Assembly: GCA_000149265.1 (NCBI GenBank)
Contig: CH002871.1
Location: forward strand, 118,465 to 182,464
Direction of reading: 5' to 3'
Length of the DNA stretch: 64,000 bases
From: Ciona savignyi
Taxonomy: Eukaryota > Chordata > Ascidiacea > Phlebobranchia > Cionidae
Position 1 is the first letter of the stretch. Each line of letters opens with the position of its first letter. The translations under genes were made by a program, and so were the position numbers. Shown here piece after piece: positions 54,163-64,000 of the stretch. Under the pieces are notes generated by a model, which worked only from the letters and a program-made list of their open reading frames with translations, had not been told where the DNA came from and ran no database searches.

Positions 54163-54987
54163 TATGCTGTAGTATGGCAGCATATCATTTTGCACCAGTT
54201 AAATATTAGAATGAGATGCTTATCAGTGGGTTAACTAAATAATACAGCAAAATGTGGAAATGTCGAAGCGTTTTATGTGTGAAAATGCGGTTATTTGTAG
54301 AATACACATTGGATTTCCTGGTCACATACACTTGTTTTCTTTGCGGGGATACAGAACTAGAAATTGAGTTCAGATCCTATTACCACCAAAGTAATCAAAA
54401 TTTGAATCGAGTGCGTCACTAAAGTATATTTTAAGCTGTTGATTACCAAATTTGGGAAATTAATGATGTGTGATTTAAGTTGAGCAGGCTTTAAAATTCA
54501 TACTTCTGGTTAAGTTTGGATTTTAACGGATACAATTTCTCGTGCATATCAATTATAAGCTCAATCTAAAAACCGTGCCGACACTTAGGAAGCTGTAGGC
54601 ATACATAAGAATGAGTTCACCGACTAAAAATACGCCAGTAATTAGCAGATCGAATGTAGGTTACATAAACCTAACAATTCACATGCACACTTCAGCCTAT
54701 TTTATGTTCGGAATAACACAATAAAACAATGGATGGTTACAATATTGATTTTAAAGTAAATACGAAGTAACATGCTGTTCAAAGAAATTGCTCACCGTCT
54801 GAAGAAACTGGTGAGGGAGACCACCAAGGAACGCAACGATCCCAATTATTCCTAACAGCAGAAAAACTGCTTTGGTGGATCTTGTTACGCTTGCTTTCGG
54901 GCTTCGACATGATTTCCACAAAAGAATAGCAATTGAACACGAGCAAACCACGGCCAGCACATAGTCCGTAATGTAAGTGCCGAGTAT
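50377..54987 (-). CDS. Seven-helix membrane protein of unrecognised family, N-terminus unresolved
   Basis: Six exons on the minus strand (54987-54796, 53014-52901, 52044-51882, 51384-51274, 51086-50958, 50630-50377) join with matching phases to 320 residues and a stop. Seven hydrophobic segments are visible: YVLAVVCSCSIAILLW; VFLLLGIIGIVAFLGGLPHQ; LIVWRVGTAISSGSALAFL; MIYYVLVGGVVLTIVIQSLF; FTLACIFVTAFIDWIAATVV; HALAPFVFIFGGVLQLIL; and MHMCSVVMFLVAETLAI. Polar residues sit at helix ends: TD before helix 1, GGLPHQF after helix 2, FIDW in helix 5, DILLHAL at helix 6, and FNHNALMHVMH entering helix 7. This is loosely reminiscent of the CREST hydrolase superfamily (ceramidases, PAQR), but the histidine spacing differs. 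I do not recognise the family and assign no function. The first exon's acceptor (AG at 54989-54988) has a poor pyrimidine tract, and the upstream coding start was not found. Confidence 0.72.
53673..53800 (-). repeat. SINE-like element, partial copy
   Basis: Contains GAACCTATTAATCCACTGGG, an inverse match to the tail block of the element at 58971, plus GGTTACCGGAGCGATTACAG, matching the element's GCTCCGGTAACC block. Lies upstream (in the gene's sense) of the exon at 53014, within the intron of the seven-helix gene. Confidence 0.6.
54129..54160. repeat. (AT)n microsatellite
   Basis: An uninterrupted run of about 16 AT units, inside an intron of the seven-helix gene. Confidence 0.95.
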
Positions 54988-57784
54988 CTATCGTACGATA
55001 TCCGCGATGATACAAAAGCTTGCGCTAGCATATTTAGTTCTTAGATATTACTCCAATTAAAACTAGCCGGGGGCTATATATATTATATACTGATTACGAA
55101 GAGTATCTTTAGTCTAAGTAAAGGTCAGAAATAAAATATAAGCTATTAATGTAAATAAGCTTTCGACAACACGTTTAAACAACCGTATAACTAATCCTGT
55201 ATATGAGCAATTGAAGTAAACTAAGCTCTTCTAATACGTCACGTATTAGCTTTGCACCGCATTCCTAAGCTAACTAACCTACAGGTATAACCTCTTTTCA
55301 AATACACAGCAGGGACTACGTTGAAGAAACCTTTTTTGATTACAATACGTTTTATGATTGTTTATTAGCCATAGTTACTTCATAAATGCTATTTAACTAA
55401 ATAATCATAATCTATGCTAATTTAGCTGATTCATTCTGAAATTATACAAAGCAGCTAGTTCTGTGTCGGACAAGAGCTCTTTCGCTAGCACGCGAACATA
55501 ACTTGAATGTGTGTGTTTCTTTACAAAACCTTTTTCTACAGCTGGCCTGTACCAATACTTCTTCTGCCAAAACAGAGAGAGGGGCGCGAAAGACGGCCGG
55601 CACTTCAGATTCAACAGTTATAAAGCATTTGCTTATCTATGTCCACATTACTTCCTTATCCATTCTTGTTTCTTGTCATAGCTATGCTAAGTGCAACTGT
55701 ATCTTGGGGTTTCGATTACAGAATCTTATTGAAGCGGTACCACACAGTAATGAGTTTACGTGAAAGTACAATAGATAGTACAAACACACACGTTACCAAA
55801 TTAACTCGAAGAGACCGACTAGTATTTGCGACGTGTGACACTTTGTTTACCTCAACGTCTGATCACAAACTACATGTTAAATCGTCAGTTTCCGCGCAAA
55901 AAACAACTACTTGAGTACCGTTGTTCTGTAACATTATTAAGCGGTACTTCTGCCCTAGTATATAAACAATTTAGTGTCAGGGGGAGTAAAACGTTTTATA
56001 TAGGCAACCCTCAGACTAGTATCTGGCATAAAAAATTAACTACGGTCGGACACCAGCTTCGATCCAAATGCACACCCACCCACAAACAACTTAACTGCTT
56101 CCCATAGTGAATGTTTTCACTTATAAATGTTTGGGAAAATGAGAGCAAAATACATTTTGGTTGTTTAATACAACACCTTAACGGAACATACCATAGGAAT
56201 ATGTGTCGTTTAAATATAAATACATGAAGCCTCGACGGTGTAATATTTGGTCACCTGTTTTCGCGCTACAATTAATTAACCAGTCTAATTTGGTGTACGA
56301 CGTACGTAGTAAGAGAGAAAGGCATTAAAATACGTTGGACGGAACAGCACATTAAAATAGCCAGGATAAAGTTTTAGCCTAAATTGTGCCTGGTCGGTAC
56401 TGATGACCTTATAAATTAACGCTTTTAATTTTAAAAAGACAGTGTTTATTAACACCTTGGTATGAAAATATCACACTGACTAGATGAATTTCTTATATAT
56501 AGCCTGTATATACCTGCATGTTCTGTAAAAAGACTTAAAGTGGACTAAAAACTCTTAAAAAAGGTTACCACAATATATGTCTTGACAGTATATAGACATA
56601 ATCGAATTCGTGTACAGCTCAAAAGAAACGACTGTTACTATGTGACGCAGAAACGCGATTGGTCATATGCGTATGCTCACGTATATACCACGGCGTTCTT
56701 AGTGACGGAAACAAATAAACAGTGTCTATGTCATAACACGTGGTACTGGTATTTACATATTCATAGCAATTACATTACAGACTATGGGCAATAGCCTGGG
56801 CGATTCAGACAACTAAACTTCCCTAACAAACAAAAATCAACGTTACCTCATCATACAATTGGTCATTTCTCAGTCGCCCAATGAGCCGTTGAAAGTACCG
56901 AAATCGGGCGTAACGACTCTCGTTAAACATGAGAACATCGCTGCTTGTAATGAATCGGGTATTTGCAGATTATCACGCGTTACTGTCTGGGTTCATCCAT
57001 TATTGACACTTTTTACATTTTTCTTTATCTGATTATAAATATATATATGAATGACAAAGTTCATTAGACAAAAAAATCACTCAAGAAGGTAATTCTTGTG
57101 CGTACCAGTATTGTGTACCCAAGAATGTCAAGGGCAGATAAGGCTTAGACAGGTGCATTTGTTCTCAGAAGGTTTAATTTAAATGTAAGATGATTAACTA
57201 GATAGTCCAGTTAAAGATGCCAAGAAATCGCAAATTTTACAATTTAAAAAAAATTAAATCGAATTTTATTTATAAACATTCTAAATTAAGTGCATATTTT
57301 ATTCACATTGAACCCTTCTCCCTATCAATCTTTGCTAATCCGAAGTAATGGAAACAATGTAGGTGCTTTATCTTGATACTAAACACGGGCACGCCTGTCT
57401 GTTACATGGGTCAGCGAATGACTGGGCGATGCGCATGTCCGTTAGTTATCAGTCAACCGGTAAGTTCACTGCCTTTGAAAATCCTTTATGCTTTATAGCA
57501 TATATGATTTGTAATGGTCATGTTTTTAAAATTTTAGGAAAGCACTTAAGCGTCACTGTTATGCGAATCTATAGATGATAAAATACCTTGTCAATCAGCA
57601 GAGCTTTAACAAAGCGCAAATGGCCTAGAATTGAGTACATTTTGAAAATATAGACCACACATACTCTACATTTGCGTATTGTAATGAAATCGTTATTTTT
57701 TTTCAATATGGGTGTTCCTTTCTGAAAATTTAAATTCATTGCTTGTCAAACAAATTATTCATTATTGTTTGATGGTTAAATTAA

Positions 57785-57828
<44 letters not shown>
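57785..57828. repeat. (AT)n microsatellite
   Basis: A run of about 20 AT units with one AA interruption near its start. Confidence 0.95.
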
Positions 57829-57830
<2 letters not shown>

Positions 57831-58820
57831 TAGTTTTATCACTGTTTTTCTATGTTACTTTGCGTAATGATAAGAAATGAGTTTCTTTGTATCAACCATT
57901 CAATAGTTTATATTTTATTTACACCAATGTACGTCATTTCATGTAGGCTACTTATATTACAAAAAAGAGGCCCGACACGCCAGTAATTTATACTTTATTG
58001 TTTACTTCGAAAATATAACCAACATTTTGAACTGACATTCTCTTGTCATATGCAATTTAAAACAAACTTTTAATAGATCATCATTCAGTGGCAGTAACAT
58101 AAGTCAGTTAGTATACTGTACACACAACTCCATAACACCTGCTGCAAAGGTTAAAAATTAAAAAAAAATGGTCTATTTTAACTCCGACGGGCGTTACTTC
58201 TCTTGTGTTCTTTAATTGCGTGTAGGCCTAATACCCTTACACTTTACTCTTTTTAACCTTTCGAGGTAATATTATCCGTACTTCTGCATCCCACACAGGG
58301 AAACGAAAGTTTACCAAATAAGCGGTACCGTAACTTACCCAACTAATGCAGTTACCGTGGGGCTAAAGTTGAAAGTGCTTGAATATATATATAGGCTCCA
58401 GCTTAAAACTGGGCTAGTGACTAAACCGACTTTGGGGTAGGATTTAGACAAAACGACAATTACTCTGTCAAATTAGTTGACGAGACATCAAGGTTTCAGC
58501 CGGTCGGTGTACAATTACAAGATTACCAGTAAGCTGATTATAATCTTTTGTTTTTCTCCGGGTATATATGCAACACTTTATACCGGGTTTGGGTTACATA
58601 CAATAAGGAACTCAGTCCAACGGGGCTTAGGAAAAGTATTCCCACGGTTATTTTAAATGCCTGGTCCCAGTGGACATCTGTAAAAGCATCAGCAGTGAAA
58701 GCACCATGGTAGTGGTTTGGCAAAAAATTCTAAGCGGTAAAGGTGAGGATACCGACATCGGGTGATATCTTATGCATTATAAGACTGTTTGCTGAAATAA
58801 AAACAGAAAGTCAAACTAGA

Positions 58821-58862
58821 TTAAACCTCGAGTTACATGTTTTAAACCTCGAGTTACACGTT
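58821..58862. repeat. Tandem duplication of a 21-bp unit
   Basis: TTAAACCTCGAGTTACA occurs at 58821-58837 and 58842-58858. The units differ at one base (ATGTT/ACGTT). Confidence 0.9.
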
Positions 58863-58970
58863 TAACTTATATAGGCCTAAATCGTATTTATTTCAATTAA
58901 CCATTCACACCGTAGCTTGAATACTGTAACTCAATGGTGCCCACTGGTGACTGAGTGAAATGTTCAACTT

Positions 58971-59240
58971 GTCCTACCGGTTAGTCTGGCGGTTTAGTGC
59001 GAAGCCTTTCAACCGAAAGGTTTTAGACTCAAAACTGGTCGCTAGCTAGTCGGTTGTGTCCTGTGGCACGGCTCTTATTTGACATTGCCCAAACCCAGCG
59101 GATTAATGGGTTCTACCAAATTGAAGAAACATGTCTAGACAACACACTGCAATAGCTCCGGTAACCGGACGGTGGCGCGAGGTGATCTGACGATTGCCGG
59201 TGTGTTATTACACCCTTGGTTTTCCCATTCACGGGAATAA
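58971..59240 (+). mobile_element. Composite tRNA-derived SINE-like element, longest copy
   Basis: The head TTAGTCTGGCGGTTTAGTGC resembles a tRNA A-box region. It is followed by CTTTCAACCGAAAGG (a small hairpin), GGTCGCTAGCTAG, a TTGCCCAAACCCAGCGG block, TTCTACCAAATTGAAG, GCAATAGCTCCGGTAACCG and GATTGCCGGTGTGTTA. The same blocks recur in order in the copies at 33596, 53673, 59448, 6864 and 62383, which identifies a dispersed family. A composite SINE (Cics-1) has been described in Ciona; whether this is the same family is not checked. Confidence 0.7.
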
Positions 59241-59447
59241 ACATAAATATCATATTCTATATCCTAACTGTGTATCATACTCATGGGAAATTATGTACTT
59301 TCGGACCCTGCATGTTAAACTGCCAAACACTTAATGCGGAATTACAAAATGTTTACGTAAACCTTTTTCCACATGCAGGACATATTAGAATAATCATACA
59401 TGTACCCTGTCAAAAGGAAAATTATCCGGGCGTTATCAGAGGCAATT

Positions 59448-59620
59448 GTCAAATTACCTCGCGAATAAGCCAGTATTCTCACACATAGTCGTCAGATTAC
59501 CGCGGTCTAACCGTCTGGTTACCGGACCTATTTCAGTGTGCTGGATATGAAGGCGGATAAAACCACAGCAATAGCCGAAGTGTTCCAAAATTTACGAGAA
59601 CCTGGGTAATGTGAATAGCA
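59448..59620 (-). repeat. SINE-like element, inverted partial copy
   Basis: GTCGTCAGATTACC..., GTCTGGTTACCGGA and CAGTGTGCTGG match the reverse complement of the tail half of the copy at 58971-59240. The two copies form an inverted pair separated by about 200 bp. Confidence 0.6.
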
Positions 59621-59806
59621 ACACAGAATTTCGCATTACCACGGTTGGGAACCACTGGGCTAGCGTTTTAAAGCTCAAAAATTGAGACTCTGCTATATAG
59701 CACCTACTGCGTGCGCATTACCATAAGAAAGAAAATAAACATGGACACGGACAACTTTTAAATGTAGTTAAAATTCAAAAGACTGATTTCACGGAGCGAG
59801 ATTTAT

Positions 59807-62108
59807 TTAAACGGATTTGGCGTCGCGTGCTTTAGCTGCAACTTGTCCGGCGATTCGATCAAGGTCTCGCTGGCCATGTGGGGTGATTCTCCTTCCACTG
59901 TTGGAATTCATGTTTAGGTCAGTGTGCAAAAACAGCTAAAGTTCTATCTGTAAACTCTCATATACAAAAACCTGATAACTACTTTTATGTATATAGAAAT
60001 AGAATTGAATATTGTCAGACACGTATACGAAATAAATTCTTAAATCCTAAAGTTTCGAAAATCTGATGATAAAGAGTGATTTTAGAATTGTCGCGTCATG
60101 CATCCCATCAATAACATTTTAAATACTGTTAAATTGGAAACATATCAAGTTTCACTATACACAGATGTAGCCACCACTTAAACTATAGTAAATCCATCCA
60201 GTCAACAATTACCTTGGGAACAAGGACAAACTCCATGTCACATACTTTTGCTCTGAAAATATAACTTACCCAATTTCATCTTTGGTGACCATCTTGATAG
60301 ATTCAAGAGATTGGAGGACTTTGCGGGCAACTGATGAGGATCCTCGGCAGAAGTGGGATGGCTTGGTTCCACGGCGTTTGCGCCCTAAAAATACAATATT
60401 ATTAGAATTGCATTTACAATAATAGAACATCTAAGTTAAACTCTAGTATTGTTAAAAAAAACTTTATGAAAGCGCTTAAAAATTAAACCAGTCAAGCACC
60501 AGATGAAACTACAATCACGTTGTCTACGGCATTTAAAGCTATTTTAACACTTAAAAATATTACTACCCTTCTAAATATCTTAATCGACTACAAAAATATA
60601 AGTAATACCTCCATAAATCTTCATGAAGGATTTGACTCCCACACCTCCACGAATATAGAGATGGCGGATAGTTGATGCACATCGTACGTAGTACCAATCT
60701 GGATTGTACGGGGATAGTTCCTTGTGCTTGCCAGTCTTGATAAGGTCAACCCACTCGGGAACCTTCATTTTGCCAGACCTGGTTATTAGATAATGGTCTT
60801 GTTTAGATTTGGATAACTGTGGTCTTTGCGTTAGTAGTCTAGTGCAAGGTATCAAACTGAAATCCTTTCAATATGGCCCTCAAATTCTCAACAATAATTG
60901 TAGTTTTTTTTATTAGGTTTTTACGAATACAATTTTCAAAACATTTTTAACGTGAAAGTAATTATTTAAAGTTATAGATCAGTTTATAAGCAAAGACTTA
61001 CATGTTATTATCTGAAACGATGTTAAAACTTTCTTTATTATAATAAATTAATTTAACTGTCTACTTTTTTCCAACAAATTTTTTTCTATATGTTTTTTTG
61101 TTACAAAAAATAGCTGTATTATTTTGTCTCCTATGTCATTGTTAAAGTAAAAATTGCATTCGGCTCTTGGCACAATTCCAATAATGCAAAAAAAACCACA
61201 CGTTTGACACGCCTGGTCTTAAACAATATCACTAAACGTAAATATATATATCAATAGTTATTCATTTAATTGGTGAATATACTTTAAACATTTAAATGAA
61301 AAGGACTTTAATAATCTGCGGGACTACACATTATACCATGGGCAGTACAAAGTGTGTTTTCACTACATGAGAGGGATGGGGTATTTCGTCAATAACTTAA
61401 GTGGGAAGAAGTATTTTTTGCAACTAACATGTTATTCACTTATGCCGTTCCACTTATGTTAGTGACGAAAAACCCCTTTGCACCTCTTCCCACTGATTAA
61501 TTTGCTGTACCACCCTGCTGTATAGTTTATTGTTCTGCAGATTAGTGAATGCCAATAAAATGGTCTTCCAAAATCTTATAAGTTTGGTCACCCCTTCAAA
61601 ATGGAATAATATTCAAGTCAGCCTACCCAAATCGTATTATTGTAATATTGTGTGTGGTAGTGCAGGTTATAAATGCCTAAATTAGAAGCTGTATACGATT
61701 TAAGAGGAAAAGAGAGGAGGGAATGTGGGAAGGAGAGAAGCTGCTTACGGTACTTAAACTATGGAAACTAATTCTAACCCTGCGCCAAACACTAATCTCA
61801 ACCTCAGAACCAACCTCAACTCCAACTCCAACCCCATGTTTACAACGAACTCTATTGCCCTAATATTTCTTTTAGTGTGCTTTTCCTACTTTCAGTTTTC
61901 CCCGTTTTATTGGCGTTAAGTGATATTTACTTGTGACAGGTGTCTGGTAAAACCAGAACAAGTTTGTGTAGGCCTAATAGATTTACAATACATATAATAA
62001 AAATATCTCCAAGTAACACAAAAAGCGACCCACTTACTTTTTTAAATGCGCGGCCAAGGCCATCACAAAGTCCTGTTGGCTCACGTCCTTCACTGTGACT
62101 CCAGACAT
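59807..62108 (-). CDS. RPS19: Small ribosomal subunit protein S19 (eS19)
   Basis: Four exons on the minus strand (62108-62038, 60778-60609, 60384-60270, 59897-59807) give 148 residues; human RPS19 has 145. The sequence follows the family throughout: [79 protein letters not shown], and [20 protein letters not shown]. It is a component of the 40S head needed for 18S rRNA maturation. The C-terminus (AKARDAKSV) differs from the vertebrate ending (NKKH). The ATG lies immediately after a splice acceptor (TTTCAG), so the 5' UTR comes from an upstream exon or from a trans-spliced leader. An AATAAA (59807-59802) overlaps the stop codon by one base, which would give a very short 3' UTR if used. Confidence 0.97.
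61328..61530. mobile_element. Candidate MITE: imperfect long inverted repeat in RPS19 intron 1
   Basis: AGTGGGAAGAAG...CAACTAACAT at 61400-61430 is mirrored by ATGTTAGTGACG...CTCTTCCCACT at 61456-61494. The pairing can be followed outward, weakly, to TATACCATGGGCAGTACAAA on the left and GCTGTACCACCCTGCTGTAT on the right. It has no coding capacity. The outer ends and target-site duplication are not certain. Confidence 0.5.
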
Positions 62109-63052
62109 CTGAAATTGGTAAATACGACATTTTTAAGCTCTCCGCTTACACAAATGAATAATAGGCCATTTAAATTAGCTTAAATTCGCATAATATTAGA
62201 GAAAACATCACAAACCTTTACACGGCGTGCTGTAAACCAAAAAGGACTTTACATGGAACTTTTATTTTCATAATCGTTCGTGAGTAGACTCGGAACAGAC
62301 TGTGGGGGGAGTTTCGATTATACGGGTTGAATTAAGTGGATGGATGATAGGAGGAGTATATTCATGTTTATTTAATAGAACCTATTAAACCGCTTGGTTC
62401 AGGCAATGTTCGTTAAGTGCCTTGCCAAGGGCATAACCTACTTGCTAGCGACCGCTTTTGTACCTGCAACCTTTCGGCTGAAAGGTGACGCACCAACCAA
62501 CCAGACTAATCCGTCGACCACCTACTAGACTAATGTTGACCAACTTACGAAATAAAGTTTAATTCTTATTATTTTAATATGGATTTTCTCTTTAAGGCTT
62601 TTTCAAACTTATAAAGCCGCACCCCTCAGTAGTGAGTCGTGCTTGCAAACTTTTATAAAGGATTCTAATTTTGATTTACAGGGCATAATTTTGGTGCCGC
62701 AATAAATGTTTGGTTGTTTTATTTAATGTTAGGTTTAAACAGCACTTCATTTGTTCCTGTTATACCGTGTGACGTATTGCAACTACTGTAGTTTTAAACT
62801 ACTTGAAATTGAAAACAACAATATACTATACTCTGCAACGTTTTATTAGAATAAATAATATGAGAGAACAAAACTTCATCAACATTTCAAATTGTCGCAC
62901 AGAATAATTTAGTACAACGCAAAGATGAGAACTTTTAGAAAATATCTCCGATGAAAAAATAAGAATAATTTTAGATAGGGAATTTTCCATAGAGTGGATT
63001 TGTGTATAAGAGAACTTTTGAGCTCATCGATTTTTAAGAACAAGATGCAAGT
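62109..63052. other. Intergenic region between DLAT and RPS19
   Basis: Both flanking genes are on the minus strand. It holds a SINE copy (62383-62527). An AATAAA (minus, about 62845-62840) lies roughly 210 bases past the DLAT stop. The RPS19 promoter or leader acceptor region should be at its left end. Nothing else is seen. Confidence 0.5.
62383..62527 (-). mobile_element. tRNA-derived SINE-like element, head-half copy
   Basis: On the minus strand it reads TTAGTCTGGTTGGTTGGTGC (A-box-like head), CTTTCAGCCGAAAGG (hairpin), GCGGTCGCTAGCAAG, GCCCTTGGCAAGGCACTTAA and GAACCAAGCGGTTTAATAGG. This is the best-preserved head of the family in the window. Confidence 0.7.
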
Positions 63053-63957
63053 TTATAGGAGCATTTTGGTTGGGTCCTCCATGAACTTCTTGAAGTGCTG
63101 CAACCACTGTGCCCCAACCGCCCCATCAACCACACGGTGATCGCAACTCAAGGTGACCGACACCACTGTTGCCTCTCTAAATCTGTAAATACAAGTAGAT
63201 TTATGTCTATGAATTATCGAATGTCATATTATCGAAAAGAGAAGTACTACTACAAAAGACAGTCACAATTTTTATTAGTAAACCCTTATAAAATCGGTAA
63301 CACAGTAAATGGGTTCCGAATGATGTAAAAATATCTTAAATGAATGATAAATGAAGTTTAACCATACCCATTCTCGGCATTTTTGTCAGGTAAAAGCTCT
63401 CTCCTTGCGGAACCCACAGCCAGAATACAAGCTTGTGGTGGGTTAATAATAGCACTGAAGTGCTTAACACCAAACATTCCAAGGTTACTTAAAGTGAATG
63501 TTCCACCCTGGAGGCACAAAAACATGCAAATGTTATTTTTTCCTTATTTTTTTACTTTAACTACTGTAGGAATGATTTCAAATAAAACCTACATAATTTC
63601 TTCACAGGCGCAGAAGTATTTTCTAAATGTTTTCGCAATAATAAAACAAAAACAGTATACACAATCTTTAGCACCCAAAGTGACGATGTGTAGTATTTAT
63701 GGTTGACCTAATGTTAAGAGTTCTACACATTGACCTAAATCGAGTGCTCCACAAAAAAGTTTATTTCATTTATTATCAACATTTGAAAATTTACCATAAA
63801 TTCTGATGGCTGAAGTTTCCCTTCCCTGGCTTTTCCAGCTAATGACACTACGTCTTGTGATATGGCAACCAGACCTTTGGTATGTGCGTTGAACACGATG
63901 GGAGTTATGAGACCAGATTCTGTGCTCACTGCGATACTCATGTCAACCGTGTTGTGC
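63053..63957 (-). CDS. DLAT: Dihydrolipoamide acetyltransferase (E2 of pyruvate dehydrogenase), 3' part
   Basis: Three exons on the minus strand (63957-63795, 63507-63368, 63182-63053) encode the end of the E2 catalytic domain. They read [71 protein letters not shown] and [15 protein letters not shown], ending PTKMLL. The intact DHRVVDG motif carries the catalytic His and Asp. This excludes PDHX (E3BP), which has lost that His, and the PxxMLL end fits DLAT (PITMLL in human). The enzyme transfers the acetyl group from lipoamide to CoA in the mitochondrial matrix. The lipoyl, E1/E3-binding and N-terminal catalytic parts lie beyond the right edge. The first acceptor used here (AG at 63959-63958) is weak in context but keeps the phase. 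Confidence 0.95.
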
Positions 63958-64000
63958 CTTGGATTTTAAGGATTTTACAACACAACTGAACAAAAGCTTT

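Larger units (their letters stand above)
54988..58970. other. Non-coding stretch, probable 5' region of the seven-helix gene
   Basis: It should contain the missing first exon(s) of the seven-helix gene, but I could not identify them with phase support. It contains an AT microsatellite, a tandem duplication and one exon-like segment (58602-58677, minus) that does not fit in phase. Otherwise I see nothing. Confidence 0.35.

Noticed and set aside
55417..55763. Frames on both strands considered as a first exon for the seven-helix gene
   Set aside because: The minus-strand frame ends in a stop with no donor before it, and there is no hydrophobic segment or phase match.
58602..58677. Exon-like segment on the minus strand encoding WDQAFKITVGILFLSPVGL between a good acceptor and donor
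   Set aside because: It could be an upstream exon of the seven-helix gene, but it ends in phase 2 while the exon at 54987 needs incoming phase 0. No linking exon was found, so chance is as likely.
59898..62037. Search for intronic snoRNAs in RPS19
   Set aside because: Ribosomal protein introns often host snoRNAs. No sense-strand C box (RTGATGA) with a paired D box was found. The one TGATGAT seen near 60064 is on the antisense strand.

Overview
The window is AT-rich animal genomic DNA. It has compact, intron-rich genes with GT-AG introns, mostly 0.1-1 kb long, and dispersed tRNA-derived repeats. The protein set is chordate-like: ERG/FLI-type ETS factors, a SIX6OS1-like meiotic protein, an ARF-like GTPase, RPS19 and DLAT. 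This fits an ascidian tunicate of the Ciona type best. The species call is inference. I assembled every gene model by hand from reading frames, splice sites and phase matching.

Layout: (1) 154-2314, minus: the 5' part of an ERG/FLI-like ETS gene. Its ETS-domain exon must lie beyond the left edge. (2) 2315-20450: about 18 kb without a recognisable gene, lying between two divergent ETS genes. (3) 20451-30700, plus: a complete Erg/Fli gene of 12 coding exons with a TATA box, a Pointed domain and an ETS domain. (4) 30000-33900: non-coding, with a tRNA-like retroposon that has perfect 15-bp target-site duplications. (5) 33929-41734, minus: a 15-exon coiled-coil gene with an FSF-rich tail, probably SIX6OS1 (synaptonemal complex central element). 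(6) 45288-46919, plus: an ARF-like GTPase in three exons. (7) 50377-54987, minus: an unrecognised seven-helix membrane protein rich in histidine at helix ends, with its N-terminus unresolved. (8) 59807-62108, minus: RPS19. (9) 63053-63957, minus: the 3' end of DLAT (E2 of pyruvate dehydrogenase), cut by the right edge.

There is no operon-like functional cluster. The most informative feature is the head-to-head pair of ERG/FLI genes. They share exon sizes and phases (204-bp Pointed exon, 48-bp micro-exon) but have different N-termini, so the pair looks like a local inverted duplication. Vertebrate ERG/ETS2 and FLI1/ETS1 are also divergent neighbours, but here both members look ERG/FLI-like. 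Repeats are mainly copies of a composite tRNA-derived SINE, one inverted-repeat (MITE-like) element, two AT microsatellites and several 20-40 bp tandem duplications.
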